Below the pieces are notes generated by a model that saw nothing but the letters and a program-made list of their open reading frames with translations, was not told the DNA's origin and did not search any database. From Paracoccus versutus (GTDB taxonomy: Bacteria > Pseudomonadota > Alphaproteobacteria > Rhodobacterales > Rhodobacteraceae), in contig NZ_JRKO01000021.1 of the NCBI RefSeq assembly GCF_000763885.1, positions 1 to 64,000 on the forward strand: a DNA stretch of 64,000 bases. The letters run 5' to 3'. The stretch's first letter is position 1. Each line of letters opens with the position of its first letter. The position numbers and the translations under genes are program-made. This document shows positions 1-12,279 of this stretch, piece by piece.

Positions 1-139
1 CCGAAAACCCCGCACGAACCCCCGCGCCCGTCTCGACATGCACGTCATGCCCCAGCTTGCGCAGATGCCCCGCAGAGGACGGAGTGATGGCGACCCGAGC
101 CTCCCCCTCAAAAATCTCCTTCAATCCGCCGATCTTCAC
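1..139 (-). CDS. pntA: NAD(P) transhydrogenase subunit alpha, N-terminal part
   Basis: Only the first 46 codons are in the window; the gene runs off the left edge. The peptide begins VKIGGLKEIFEGEARVAI and continues TPSS, then KLGHDVHVETGAG, the start of the AlaDH/PNT N-terminal NAD-binding domain. In the family this subunit binds NAD(H) and works with PntB to couple hydride transfer to NADP+ with proton movement across the inner membrane. The GTG start at 139 is chosen because a strong AGGGGAGGT ribosome-binding site lies about eight bases upstream and the family motif begins at once. Assignment rests on this N-terminal motif only. Confidence 0.82.
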   Translation of the reverse strand, partial: MKIGGLKEIFEGEARVAITPSSAGHLRKLGHDVHVETGAGVRAGFS

Positions 140-265
140 CAGGCCACCTCCCCTGTTAGCGACTTTCAGCGTCCCCCATAGCAGAGCGCAACAATCTTTC
201 ACAAGAGAGTGAGGCGCCGCACATTCCACGAATGTGACCCTGCGTCAGAAACACCATCGCGGAGT

Positions 266-931
266 TCAGTAGTCGCTGACCAGCAGGTGAACCGGGCGCT
301 CGTCCTCGTGGACGGTGGCGAAACGCCCGATGGGCGCGGCGAAGATATTGTCGGTCAGGTCGTCGTTCACGGTCGAGACCTCGCCGATCAGCACCGGCCC
401 GCCCTCGGCCCAGAACTCGTGCCAGTCGCCCGGACGCAGCGTCACGGATTCGCCCGGCGCCAGCCGCAGCACACCGCCCGGCGCGATCTCGCGCGCGATG
501 CCGTCGCAATCGACCCGGCAGGGCGCATTGCGGTCCATGCGGCCCTGCGCGTCCGACCCGCAAAGCCGGATGGCCAGCGTCGCGCCACAGCGGTTGATGA
601 TGTCCTCGGTCTTGATGGCATGGCTATGCATCGGGCTGATCTGGTTTTCCTGCGAGATCAGCAGCTTTTCGGCATAGACCATACCCCTGCCCGCCTGCAG
701 CTCGGCAAGCCGGCCGTTCCTGAGCGTGAACAGGAACAGGCCCAGCCGATCGAAATCGCCCTGGCCGTAATCGGTGATGTCCCAGCCCAGCCGGCCGTCG
801 CGAATCGCCGGCGTGGCGCGGGCGCGAAACTCCTCGGGGCTCCAATGGGCGAATGGCGGCAGGTGGAAGCCTGCCTTGCCGATCAGCTCGGCCGCCTCGG
901 CCATGATGCGGTTGATGCGCGAGCGTTCCAC
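266..931 (-). CDS. D-lyxose ketol-isomerase-like cupin sugar isomerase
   Basis: A 221-residue protein with a cupin fold. The metal-site pattern is visible as His102 and His104 (PMHSHAIKTED), Glu109 and His171 (GDWHEFW), matching the D-lyxose/D-mannose isomerase family, which interconverts aldose and ketose in a Mn-dependent reaction. The start is a GTG at 931 preceded by GGGAGGG; an in-frame ATG nine codons later is a weaker choice. It lies 10 bases after the small methyltransferase gene on the same strand, so the two may share a transcript with glcB. No sugar transporter or kinase is nearby, so the true substrate is unclear. Confidence 0.72.
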   Translation of the reverse strand: MERSRINRIMAEAAELIGKAGFHLPPFAHWSPEEFRARATPAIRDGRLGWDITDYGQGDFDRLGLFLFTLRNGRLAELQAGRGMVYAEKLLISQENQISPMHSHAIKTEDIINRCGATLAIRLCGSDAQGRMDRNAPCRVDCDGIAREIAPGGVLRLAPGESVTLRPGDWHEFWAEGGPVLIGEVSTVNDDLTDNIFAAPIGRFATVHEDERPVHLLVSDY

Positions 932-941
932 GATGCCCTCC

Positions 942-1388
942 CTAGATCCAGCGCCTGACCTGCATCCTATAGCGGTCATAGGCGGGACCGAAAGCGGCGG
1001 CGATGACGGCTTCCTCGCGCAGGATGAAGCGGCGCTGCAGGAACAGGGCGAAGGCCGGCACCGTGACCAGCCCCGCCGGCGCGGCCAGCGCCAGCATCAG
1101 CCCGGCCAGCAGAATCAGGTCGGCCAGATAGATCGGATTGCGCGAAAAGCGGAACGGGCCGCCCGTCACCAGCGCCTCGGGCCGGCGGCCGGGCATGACG
1201 GTGGTGCGCGCCCGCCACATGGTCAGCGCCGCCCAGAGCATCAGCCCCAGCCCCGCCGCGACCAGCACCAGGCCCAGCCCGCGCAGCGCCGGCGGCAGGC
1301 CCAGCGGCACCAGCCGACCCAGCGCCGCCCCGGCCGATGCGAACAGCACCAGCCAGACCGGCGGCAGGCCGGCCAGCCGCGCGATCAT
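942..1388 (-). CDS. Isoprenylcysteine carboxyl methyltransferase-like membrane protein
   Basis: A 148-residue integral membrane protein with about four hydrophobic segments. The motif [12 protein letters not shown] (residues 77-88) followed by an EE pair at 125-126 is the signature of the ICMT/phospholipid methyltransferase superfamily, which uses S-adenosylmethionine at the membrane. Bacteria lack the eukaryotic CaaX pathway, so the substrate cannot be named. Its ATG overlaps the malate synthase stop codon (ATGA), which indicates translational coupling to glcB. Confidence 0.7.
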   Translation of the reverse strand: MIARLAGLPPVWLVLFASAGAALGRLVPLGLPPALRGLGLVLVAAGLGLMLWAALTMWRARTTVMPGRRPEALVTGGPFRFSRNPIYLADLILLAGLMLALAAPAGLVTVPAFALFLQRRFILREEAVIAAAFGPAYDRYRMQVRRWI

Positions 1389-3532
1389 GCCGCGCGGCTC
1401 GTCTGTTCGGCCTTGGCCTGCAGGCGGCGGGCGTGCAGCACCGGCTCGGTATAGCCCGAGGGCTGCATGCGGCCCAAAAAGACCAGGTCGCAGGCCGCCT
1501 GGAAGGCCACGCCGTCAAAGCCCGGCGCCATCGGCGCATAGGCCGGGTCGTCCGCGTTCTGGCGGTCCACCACCGCGGCCATCTTGCGGAAGGCGTCCAT
1601 GACCTGCCGGTCGGTGACGATGCCGTGATGCAGCCAGTTCGCCAGCGACTGGGCCGAGATGCGCAGCGTGGCGCGGTCCTCCATCAGGCCGACGTCGTTG
1701 ATGTCGGGCACCTTCGAGCAGCCCACGCCCTGGTCGATCCAGCGCACGACATAGCCCAGGATGCCCTGGCAGTTGTTCTCCAGCTCGCGGGCGATCTCGG
1801 CCTCGCTGTAGTTGCGGCCGCCGGCCAGCGGGATGGTCAGCAGGTCGTCGAGCCGCAGGGGCCGGCGCGCCGCGGCGATCTGGGCCTGGCGGGCAAAGAC
1901 GTCGACCTTGTGGTAATGCGTCGCATGCAGGGTCGCGGCGGTCGGGCTGGGCACCCAGGCGGTGTTGGCACCGGCCATGGGATGGGCGATCTTCTGCTCC
2001 AGCATCTCGGCCATGCGGTCGGGGATCGCCCACATGCCCTTGCCGATCTGCGCCTTGCCGGCCAGCCCGCAGGCCAGGCCGATGTCGACGTTGCGATCCT
2101 CGTAGGCCGAGATCCAGGGCTGCGCCTTCATCTCGCCCTTGGCCAGCATCGCGCCCGCCTCCATCGAGGTGTGGATCTCGTCCCCGGTGCGGTCGAGGAA
2201 GCCGGTATTGATGAAGGCCACGCGATGCTTCGCGGCGCGGATGCATTCCTTGAGGTTGGCCGAGGTGCGGCGCTCCTCGTCCATGATGCCCAGCTTGACG
2301 GTATGGCGCGGCAGGCCCAGCACATCCTCGACGAAATCGAAGATCTCGCAGGCGAAGGCGACCTCCTCGGGGCCGTGCATCTTGGGCTTGACCACATAGA
2401 TCGACTGCGTGACCGAGTTCTTCGGCCCCTCGCGGTCCAGGTCGCGCTTGGCGCAAAGCGTCGTGACCATGGCGTCCAGCAGGCCCTCGAAGACCTCGCC
2501 GCCGTCGCGGTCCAGCACGGCGGGGGTGGTCATCAGGTGGCCGACATTCCTGACCAGCATCAGGGCGCGGCCCTTGGCGGTGACTTCCGAACCGTCGGGC
2601 GCGGTGAAGGTCACGTCGGGATTGAGGCGCCGGGTAAAGGTCTTGCCGCCCTTCTCGACCTCTTCGGCCAGGGTGCCGTCCATCAGGCCCAGCCAGTTGG
2701 CATAGGCCAGCGCCTTGTCCTCGCCATCGACGCAGGCGACGGAATCCTCGCAATCCATGATCGCCGACAGCGCCGATTCGATCACGATGTCCGAGATGCC
2801 CGCCTTGTCCTGCGCGCCGACCGGGGTCGAGGCGTCGATGACGATGCGGATCAAGAGCCCGTGGTTCTTCAGGAAGATGTCGGTCGGAGTGGCGCCGTCG
2901 CCGCGATGGCCGGCGAACTTGGCCGGCTCGCGCAGCGCCGGGACCAGCGCGCCGTCCGTGACCGACAGCGCCTCGATCCCCGCCCAGGAGCCCTCGGCCA
3001 AGGGCGCGGCGGTGTCGAGGAAATCGCGGCCCCAGGCGATGACACGGGCGCCGCGGGCGGCGTCATAGCCCTTGCCCTGCGGCAGGTCGCCCAGGGCATC
3101 GGTGCCGTAAAGCGCATCATAGAGGCTGCCCCAGCGGGCATTGGCGGCGTTCAGCGCATAGCGCGCATTGGTGATCGGCACCACCAGTTGCGGCCCGGCC
3201 ACGCTGGAGAATTCCGGGTCGGTCTCGGGCGTCTCGATCTGGAAATCCTCGCCCTCGGGGACCAGGTAGCCGATCTCGGCCAGGAAATCGCGATAGGCGC
3301 CGGCGTCCTTGGGTTCGGCGCGATGGGCGATATGCCAGGCGTCGATGGCCGATTGCAGCTCCTCGCGCCGCTCCAGCAGCGCCCGGTTGCGCGGCCCGAA
3401 ATCGTGGAGCAGGGCCGAAAGCCCCTCCCAGAACCGGCGCGGCTCGACGCCGCTGCCGGGCAGCGCACGCTCGTTGATGAAGGCGGCAAGCGTCTCGTCC
3501 ACCCGCAATCCTGCCTTTTCCACGCGACCCAT
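1385..3532 (-). CDS. glcB: Malate synthase G
   Basis: A 715-residue single-chain malate synthase, close to the usual isoform G length of about 720. It condenses glyoxylate with acetyl-CoA to malate in the cytoplasm, the second step of the glyoxylate shunt. Family blocks seen include [43 protein letters not shown] with the active-site arginine, and [12 protein letters not shown]. Isocitrate lyase is not in this window. The gene is transcribed toward the ICMT-like gene with a four-base overlap. The 171 bases upstream contain the terminator of the neighbouring alanine-rich gene. Confidence 0.97.
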   Translation of the reverse strand: MGRVEKAGLRVDETLAAFINERALPGSGVEPRRFWEGLSALLHDFGPRNRALLERREELQSAIDAWHIAHRAEPKDAGAYRDFLAEIGYLVPEGEDFQIETPETDPEFSSVAGPQLVVPITNARYALNAANARWGSLYDALYGTDALGDLPQGKGYDAARGARVIAWGRDFLDTAAPLAEGSWAGIEALSVTDGALVPALREPAKFAGHRGDGATPTDIFLKNHGLLIRIVIDASTPVGAQDKAGISDIVIESALSAIMDCEDSVACVDGEDKALAYANWLGLMDGTLAEEVEKGGKTFTRRLNPDVTFTAPDGSEVTAKGRALMLVRNVGHLMTTPAVLDRDGGEVFEGLLDAMVTTLCAKRDLDREGPKNSVTQSIYVVKPKMHGPEEVAFACEIFDFVEDVLGLPRHTVKLGIMDEERRTSANLKECIRAAKHRVAFINTGFLDRTGDEIHTSMEAGAMLAKGEMKAQPWISAYEDRNVDIGLACGLAGKAQIGKGMWAIPDRMAEMLEQKIAHPMAGANTAWVPSPTAATLHATHYHKVDVFARQAQIAAARRPLRLDDLLTIPLAGGRNYSEAEIARELENNCQGILGYVVRWIDQGVGCSKVPDINDVGLMEDRATLRISAQSLANWLHHGIVTDRQVMDAFRKMAAVVDRQNADDPAYAPMAPGFDGVAFQAACDLVFLGRMQPSGYTEPVLHARRLQAKAEQTSRAA

Positions 3533-3644
3533 CGCACTTCCCCTTGCTTCAATTGTCCGGCTGGCTTTGGTGTGCCGTGGTATGCCAAACGGCGCGGGGT
3601 TTCAACCGGCCCGACCTTCAATGATCCCGCAATTCTGCCTTGCG

Positions 3645-3684
3645 TAAAAATTGAAAGCCGCCGTCCGAGTGACCGGACGGCGGC
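3645..3684 (-). terminator. Rho-independent terminator of the alanine-rich protein gene
   Basis: Read on the minus strand, a perfect 10-bp stem (GCCGCCGTCC paired with GGACGGCGGC, 8-base loop) is followed by TTTCAATTTTT. It sits 20 bases past the stop codon of the gene at 3704-4384. Confidence 0.8.
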
Positions 3685-3703
3685 ACGCACCCGCATGGGA
3701 CGA

Positions 3704-4384
3704 TCAGTTCGCCGGCGGCGTGGTGGTGGTGGTTTCGCCGGCCGGCGGCGTCACCGGGGCCGCCGGCTCTTCGACGGTGATGGCGTCGTCCAGCGCCTCG
3801 CCGGCATCCTGCATCGCCTCGCCCGCAGCCTCGGCGGCATTGTCGGCGGCTTCCTGCGCGGCGGTCGCGGCCTCGCCCGCGGCTTCCGCGGCGTCCTGGG
3901 CAGCGTCTCCGGCGGCGGCAGCGGCATCATCGGCCGCCTCGCCCATCGCCTCGCCCGCGGCTTCGGCGCCGCTTTCGACGGCGGTGGCAGCGTCGCTCGC
4001 GGCCTCGCCGGCGGCATCGGCGGCGTCCTCGGCAGCGGTCGCGGCGTCGTCAGCCGCATCCGAGGCGGCTTCGGCCGGGGTTTCGGTCGTGGTGGCATCC
4101 GTCGCGGCCGGCGCGGTCGTGGTTCCCGGCACGTCCGCGGTGGTGTCCGCGGGCTCGGTCGTGGTCACGGCGGCATCCTCGCCGGTGGTTGCGCCTTCGT
4201 CGCGGCCCATGAAATACTGCAGCACGAAATAGGCGATGGCCAGGGCCAGCAGGATGCCGATGATCAGCGGCAGCGGCGAGGCGCGCCGCTCGACCGGCTC
4301 GACATAGGTCTCGGGCGCCGCGGCCGGGCGCTGGGGATCGGTGCCCTCGGTCCGCTTCGGATCGTTCGGGTCGTAATGGGCCAT
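3704..4384 (-). CDS. Membrane-anchored alanine-rich repetitive protein
   Basis: A 226-residue protein of unknown function. A short charged cytoplasmic start (MAHYDPNDPKRTEGTDPQ) leads to one membrane segment at about residues 38-58. A Thr/Glu/Pro linker follows, then roughly 110 residues built almost only of Ala, Asp, Glu and Gly in recurring EAAGEA, DAADDAA and DAAQDAA units. The tail is Pro/Thr rich. The block should form a long acidic alanine helix, probably in the periplasm. The ATG at 4384 is preferred over an upstream start because it follows a GAGGAACAAGA ribosome-binding site. No enzymatic motif is visible. The low-complexity composition prevents confident family assignment. Confidence 0.7.
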   Translation of the reverse strand: MAHYDPNDPKRTEGTDPQRPAAAPETYVEPVERRASPLPLIIGILLALAIAYFVLQYFMGRDEGATTGEDAAVTTTEPADTTADVPGTTTAPAATDATTTETPAEAASDAADDAATAAEDAADAAGEAASDAATAVESGAEAAGEAMGEAADDAAAAAGDAAQDAAEAAGEAATAAQEAADNAAEAAGEAMQDAGEALDDAITVEEPAAPVTPPAGETTTTTPPAN

Positions 4385-4533
4385 TCTTGTTCCTCGCTCT
4401 TCTGGTTGGCGCTTGCGGCTGGTCGGCCGGGGACGGACCCCGGCTTGCGACCCGGCTATCCTGCGTCTAACACTTGGGTTTCGCACAAGTTCCGCCGTGC
4501 CGCCGATTTTTTTCGCCTGCCATGAGGTGCCCC

Positions 4534-7077
4534 ATGACCGTCACGCAATATCTCGCCGATTGGCGCCCCTATCCCTTCGAGATCGCCGAGACGCGGCTGG
4601 AATTCGACCTCGCCCCGCGCGCAACGCGGGTGCGCTCGCAGATCGACTTCCGCCGCAAGGGCGCGGGCGACCTGGTGCTGGACGGCGCGGGGCTGAAAAC
4701 GCTGTCTTTGGCGATCGACGGCAAGCCGCTCGACCCCGCGGGCGCAACGGGCGGGCGGCTGGTGATCCCCGCCGCCGACCTGCCCGACGCCTTCACCTTC
4801 GCCGCCGAAGTCGAGATCGACCCCGAGGCCAATACCGCGCTGGAGGGGCTGTATCTGTCCGGCGGCATGTTCTGCACCCAATGCGAGGCCGAAGGCTTTC
4901 GCCATATCACCTGGTATCCCGACCGCCCCGACGTGATGGCGCCTTTCCGCGTCACCATCCGCTCGGACAAGCCGGTGCTGCTGTCGAACGGCAACCCGGT
5001 CTCGCAGGGGGCGGGTCAGGCCGTCTGGCACGACCCCTGGCCAAAGCCCGCCTATCTCTTCGCGCTGGTCGCGGGCGATCTGGTGGCGGTGCCCGACAGC
5101 TTCACCACCATGTCGGGCCGCCAGGTGGCGCTGAACGTCTGGGTGCGGCCGGGCGACCAGGACCGCGCCGGCTATGCCATGGAATCGCTGATCCGCTCGA
5201 TGAAATGGGACGAAGAGGCTTACGGCCGCGAATACGACCTCGACGTGTTCAACATCGTCGCCGTGGATGATTTCAACATGGGCGCGATGGAGAACAAGGG
5301 GTTGAACATCTTCAACTCCAAGCTGGTGCTGGCCAGCGCCGAAACCGCGACGGACGGCGATTACGAGCGCATCGAGGGCGTGATCGGCCATGAATATTTC
5401 CACAACTGGACCGGCAACCGCATCACCTGCCGCGACTGGTTCCAGCTGTGCCTGAAAGAGGGGCTGACGGTGTTCCGCGACCAGCAGTTCACCTCGGACA
5501 TGCGCTCGGCCGCGGTCAAGCGCATCCATGACGTCCAGACCCTGCGCGCGCGCCAGTTCCGCGAGGATGCCGGGCCGCTCGCGCATCCGCCGCGCCCGGA
5601 CCACTATCAGGAGATCAACAATTTCTACACCGCCACGGTCTATGAAAAGGGCGCCGAGGTCATCGGCATGCTCAAGCGGCTGGTGGGCGATCAGGGCTAT
5701 CGCCGCGCGCTCGACCTCTATTTCGACCGCCACGACGGCCAGGCCTGCACCATCGAGGACTGGATCAAGGTCTTTCAGGACGCCACCGGCCGCGACCTGG
5801 CCCAGTTCAAGCGCTGGTATACCGATGCCGGCACGCCGCGGCTGACGCTTTCCGAGGATTGGCGCGACGGCACGCTCACGCTGGATTTCCGCCAGGAAAC
5901 CGCGCCGACCCCCGGCCAGCCGGACAAGCCGCCGCGGGTGATTCCCATCGCGCTCGGCCTGATCGGCCCGAATGGCGACGAGGTGCTGCCGACCACGGTG
6001 CTGGAGATGACCGAGGCCCGGCAGAGCTTCCGCTTCGGGGACCTGGGCGCGCGGCCGGTGGTTTCGCTCCTGCGCGGCTTTTCGGCGCCGGTGACGGTCT
6101 CGCGCGAGATCGCGGCGGACGAACAGGCGCTGCTGCTGGCGCATGACACCGACCCCTATGCCCGCTGGCAGGCCGGCCACGACCTGGCGCTGGACGCGCT
6201 GATCGCGCGGTCCACCGGGGCCGAGGGCGGCGCGGAATTCAGCCGCGCCATCGGCGGGCTGCTCGACGATGCCGAGGCCGACCCGGCCTTTGCCGCGCTC
6301 TGCCTGTCCCTGCCCGGCGAGGAAGAGATCGCGACCACCATCGCCGCCCGCGGCGAGATCCCGGACCCGGACGCGATCCATGCCGCGCGCGAGGCGCTGG
6401 CCCGCGACATCGCCTCGGCGCATGAACCGGCGCTGGCCCGGCTCTACGAGGCGATGACGACCCCCGGCCCCTATCGCCCCGATGCCGAGGGCGCGGGGCG
6501 GCGCAGCCTGCGGCTCGCCTGCCTGGGCCTTCTGTCGCGCATCGACGGGGCCGCGCGAGCCGAGGCGCTGTTCGCCGCCGCCTCGAACATGACCGAGCGG
6601 CAGGGCGCGCTGGAATGGCTGATCGCGGCCGGCAGGGACGCCGAGGCGCTGGCGGCCTTTGCGCGGGAATTCGCCGGGAACCGCCTGGTCATGGACAAAT
6701 GGTTCATGGTCCAGCCGCTGCGCGCCGCGCCCGGCCTGGCGGTGGCCCGCGCCCGCGACCTTGCGGCGCGGCCGGATTTCGACTGGAAGAACCCCAACCG
6801 CTTCCGCGCCCTGATCGGCGGGCTCGGCGCGAACCACGCCGCCTTCCACGCCGCCGACGGCTCGGGCTACGATTTCGCCGTGGACTGGCTGATGCGGCTC
6901 GACCCGGTGAACCCGCAGACCACCGCGCGCATGTGTTCGGCCTTCGAGACCTGGACCCGCTACGACGCCACCCGCCAGGCCCATGCCCGCGCCGCGCTTG
7001 GCCAGCTGGCGGCGATGCCGGGCCTGTCGCGCAACACCTCCGAGATGGTTACGCGCATCCTTGCCGGTGGCGCCTGA
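4534..7077 (+). CDS. pepN: Aminopeptidase N (M1 family zinc metallopeptidase)
   Basis: An 847-residue cytoplasmic aminopeptidase that removes N-terminal residues from peptides. The substrate-anchoring GAMEN motif is at residues 250-254. The zinc site HEYFH is at 286-290, with the third ligand Glu309 in LKEGLT, giving the exact HExxH-x18-E spacing of family M1. The length suits the proteobacterial PepN subfamily with its C-terminal superhelical domain. The ATG at 4534 (MTVTQYLADW) is chosen because GAGGTG lies just upstream; an ATG four codons earlier is possible. Confidence 0.96.
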   Translation: MTVTQYLADWRPYPFEIAETRLEFDLAPRATRVRSQIDFRRKGAGDLVLDGAGLKTLSLAIDGKPLDPAGATGGRLVIPAADLPDAFTFAAEVEIDPEANTALEGLYLSGGMFCTQCEAEGFRHITWYPDRPDVMAPFRVTIRSDKPVLLSNGNPVSQGAGQAVWHDPWPKPAYLFALVAGDLVAVPDSFTTMSGRQVALNVWVRPGDQDRAGYAMESLIRSMKWDEEAYGREYDLDVFNIVAVDDFNMGAMENKGLNIFNSKLVLASAETATDGDYERIEGVIGHEYFHNWTGNRITCRDWFQLCLKEGLTVFRDQQFTSDMRSAAVKRIHDVQTLRARQFREDAGPLAHPPRPDHYQEINNFYTATVYEKGAEVIGMLKRLVGDQGYRRALDLYFDRHDGQACTIEDWIKVFQDATGRDLAQFKRWYTDAGTPRLTLSEDWRDGTLTLDFRQETAPTPGQPDKPPRVIPIALGLIGPNGDEVLPTTVLEMTEARQSFRFGDLGARPVVSLLRGFSAPVTVSREIAADEQALLLAHDTDPYARWQAGHDLALDALIARSTGAEGGAEFSRAIGGLLDDAEADPAFAALCLSLPGEEEIATTIAARGEIPDPDAIHAAREALARDIASAHEPALARLYEAMTTPGPYRPDAEGAGRRSLRLACLGLLSRIDGAARAEALFAAASNMTERQGALEWLIAAGRDAEALAAFAREFAGNRLVMDKWFMVQPLRAAPGLAVARARDLAARPDFDWKNPNRFRALIGGLGANHAAFHAADGSGYDFAVDWLMRLDPVNPQTTARMCSAFETWTRYDATRQAHARAALGQLAAMPGLSRNTSEMVTRILAGGA

Positions 7078-7130
7078 CCATGATCGAACCACTCTTGCGG
7101 GCATCTTGCGGGCACGGCAATACTGCCCCC

Positions 7131-8036
7131 ATGGATGCCCGCGAGGACATGAAACGCCGTCTCGATCCGCTGATTGCCGAGCGGGCGCCCTGGCTTTTTT
7201 CGGGCCGCCGGCACCATGCGCTGGCGCGGCAGCTGCTGATGCGGCTCCTGCGCTATCCGCGCACCTTGGAGCTGGCGGCGGAATATCGCGACCTGCCCAC
7301 GGACGAGGTCATGCGTCGCATCGCCGGGCTGATCCTGCGCGACCTGCGGGTCGAGGGGATCGAGCATATCCCGGCCACCGGCCCGGCGCTGATCGTGTCG
7401 AACCACCCGACCGGGATCGCCGACGGGATCGTGCTGAACGCGGTGATCGCTGCGGTGCGGGACGATCTTTTCGTCTATGCCAATCACGACATCCTGCGCA
7501 TCCTGCCGCAATTCGACAGCCTGATCGCCCCGGTGGAATGGCGCGCCGAAAAGCGCAGCCATGCCAAGACCCGCGCCACGATGGACTATACGCGCGAGGC
7601 GCTGGGGCGCGGGCGGATCGGTCTGATCTTCCCCTCGGGCCGGCTGGCCAAGCGCCGGGGCCTGAGCCTGCACGAACGGCCCTGGATGGCCAGCGCGGCG
7701 ATGATCGCACGCAAGTTCGATGCGCCCATCATCCCGCTGCGGATCCGGGCGCGCAATTCGGCACTGTTCTACCTGCTTGACGCGATCCACCCGACGCTGC
7801 GCGACGTGACGCTGTTCAACGAGGTGCTGAACAAGGCGGGCCAGCCCTTCCGCGTGACCATCGGCGCCCCGATCCCGGCCGCGTCGCTGCCCGGCCGCAG
7901 CGAGGACGGCATCGCGCTCTTGCGCGATACGGTGCTGGGACTGCCCGCGCCGGGCCAGAACGCGGTGCGCATGTCGCAGATCCGCGGGCTGTTCCAGCGC
8001 CGCCACGCGCTCGCCAAGCCGCGCCCGATCGAGTGA
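7131..8036 (+). CDS. Lysophospholipid acyltransferase family protein (PlsC-like)
   Basis: A 301-residue acyltransferase. The catalytic NHx4D motif is NHPTGIAD at residues 91-98 (His92, Asp98) and the glycerophosphate-contact block FPSGR is at 167-171. Members transfer acyl chains to lysophospholipids or related acceptors at the inner membrane face. The start is uncertain: an in-frame ATG at 7080, three bases after the pepN stop, would add 17 residues, but that stretch looks non-coding. It is probably cotranscribed with pepN. A large hairpin at 8070-8154 follows the gene. Confidence 0.8.
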   Translation: MDAREDMKRRLDPLIAERAPWLFSGRRHHALARQLLMRLLRYPRTLELAAEYRDLPTDEVMRRIAGLILRDLRVEGIEHIPATGPALIVSNHPTGIADGIVLNAVIAAVRDDLFVYANHDILRILPQFDSLIAPVEWRAEKRSHAKTRATMDYTREALGRGRIGLIFPSGRLAKRRGLSLHERPWMASAAMIARKFDAPIIPLRIRARNSALFYLLDAIHPTLRDVTLFNEVLNKAGQPFRVTIGAPIPAASLPGRSEDGIALLRDTVLGLPAPGQNAVRMSQIRGLFQRRHALAKPRPIE

Positions 8037-8069
8037 ACGGCGACGCCGGCCTCATGATCGGTGTCGCAG

Positions 8070-8154
8070 ATGGGTATTTATGGAACGAAGAAGCCCGGTG
8101 CCGCTTTCCGAAATTCAGCGCGGCACCGGGCTTCTTCGTTCTTCAAATACCCAT
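8070..8154. repeat. Long inverted repeat of the dispersed CAAATAC family, between convergent genes
   Basis: Two arms of about 35 bases (8070-8104 and 8120-8154) pair almost perfectly around a 15-base loop. The outer part of each arm is the repeat also found at 45161-45231: ATGGGTATTT, GGAACGAAGAAG and its complement. The inner part, CCCGGTGCCGC with GCGGCACCGGG, is specific to this copy. It lies between the convergent acyltransferase and proB genes and probably terminates transcription in both directions. Confidence 0.85.
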
Positions 8155-8188
8155 GCGACCGCGACGCAGAAGCTACGGCCCAAGAAGA

Positions 8189-10821
<2,633 letters not shown>

Positions 10822-10845
10822 TTAATGTCCGAAGGGAGGGCCGCG

Positions 10846-12261
10846 ATGATCCACTTCGACAACAGCTATGCCCGACTGCCGGAAGGTTTCTTCACCCGCA
10901 CCCGCCCGACCCCGGTGCGCGACCCGCAGCTTGTGGCGCTGAACCGGCCCCTGGCCGAGCGGCTGGGCTTCGACGCCGACTGGCTTGCCAGCCCCGAGGG
11001 CGTGGCCATGCTGGCCGGCAACGCCCTGCCCGAGGGGGCCGAGCCCATCGCCCAGGCCTATGCCGGCCACCAGTTCGGCGGCTTCGTGCCGCAGTTGGGC
11101 GACGGGCGCGCGGTCCTGCTGGGCGAGGTGGTGGCGCCGGACGGGGCGCGCTTCGACATCCAGCTGAAGGGTGCCGGGCCGACGCCCTTCTCGCGCCGGG
11201 GCGACGGCCGGGCCTGGCTGGGCCCGGTGCTGCGCGAATACCTGGTCAGCGAATTCATGGCCGCATTCGGCATCCCGACCACGCGCGCCCTTGCGGCCGT
11301 CACCACCGGCGAGACGGTGATCCGCGAGACGCTGCTGCCCGGCGCGGTGCTGACCCGCGTCGCCGCCAGCCATATCCGCGTCGGCACCTTCGAATTCTAC
11401 GCCGCCCGCGGCGACCGGCAGCGGCTGCAACTGCTGGCCGACCACGTCATCGCCCGCCACTATCCCGATGCCTCGGGCGCGGCCGACCTGCTGCAGCGCG
11501 TGGTCGAGCGGCAGGCCGCGACCATCGCCGGCTGGATGGCGCTTGGCTTCATCCACGGGGTGATGAACACCGACAACATGTCGGTCTCGGGCGAGACCAT
11601 CGACTACGGCCCCTGCGCCTTCATGGACGGCTACCGCCCCGACAAGGTGTTCAGCTCGATCGACGCCCAGGGCCGCTATGCCTGGAACGAACAGCCCAAC
11701 ATCGCGGTCTGGAACCTGGCGCAATTCGCCAGCTGCCTGGTGCCCCTGATGGGCAACGACGACGCGGCGGTGGCCGAGGCGACGCGCATCGTCCACAGCT
11801 TCCCTGGGCTCTACCAGGCGGAATGGCTGAAGCGCTTTGCCGCCAAGCTGGGCATCGCCGACCCTCGCCCCGAGGACCGGGCGCTGATCGAGCGGCTTTT
11901 GACGCTGATGGCGGCCGAGGAGGCGGATTTCACCCGCACCTTCGCCGGGCTGGCCGACGGCCGCGCCCGCGACGAATTCGCGGCGCCCCAGCAGTTCGAC
12001 GCCTGGGCCGAGGGCTGGCAAGCGCGTATCCGCGACCTTGCCGACGCAAGCCAGGTCATGGCGCGCGCCAATCCGCGCCGCATCCCGCGCAACCACCGCA
12101 TCGAGGAGGTCATCGCCGCCGGGCGCGAGGGCGATTACGCGCCCTTCCACGCGCTCGACGCGGCGCTGCGCGCGCCCTTCCAGGACCGGCCGGAATGGGA
12201 CGGCTTCGCGCAGGCCCCTGCCCCCGATGAGATCGTCCGTCGCACCTTCTGCGGCACCTGA
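10846..12261 (+). CDS. selO: Protein adenylyltransferase SelO (YdiU family)
   Basis: A 471-residue pseudokinase of the SelO/YdiU family, which transfers AMP to Ser, Thr or Tyr of target proteins during redox stress. Conserved blocks are [16 protein letters not shown] (73-88) and [20 protein letters not shown] (111-130). The chain ends F-C-G-T, placing a cysteine (Cys469) at the antepenultimate position that selenocysteine occupies in animal SelO. The ATG at 10846 follows GGGAGGG; an ATG seven codons upstream is less likely. Confidence 0.93.
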   Translation: MIHFDNSYARLPEGFFTRTRPTPVRDPQLVALNRPLAERLGFDADWLASPEGVAMLAGNALPEGAEPIAQAYAGHQFGGFVPQLGDGRAVLLGEVVAPDGARFDIQLKGAGPTPFSRRGDGRAWLGPVLREYLVSEFMAAFGIPTTRALAAVTTGETVIRETLLPGAVLTRVAASHIRVGTFEFYAARGDRQRLQLLADHVIARHYPDASGAADLLQRVVERQAATIAGWMALGFIHGVMNTDNMSVSGETIDYGPCAFMDGYRPDKVFSSIDAQGRYAWNEQPNIAVWNLAQFASCLVPLMGNDDAAVAEATRIVHSFPGLYQAEWLKRFAAKLGIADPRPEDRALIERLLTLMAAEEADFTRTFAGLADGRARDEFAAPQQFDAWAEGWQARIRDLADASQVMARANPRRIPRNHRIEEVIAAGREGDYAPFHALDAALRAPFQDRPEWDGFAQAPAPDEIVRRTFCGT

Positions 12262-12279
12262 GCAGCAGCGAAAGGCCCA

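Noticed and set aside
1337..4525. A 1062-codon open frame on the plus strand
   Set aside because: Antisense to malate synthase G and the alanine-rich gene; histidine/glutamine-rich composition matches a reverse-complement shadow.
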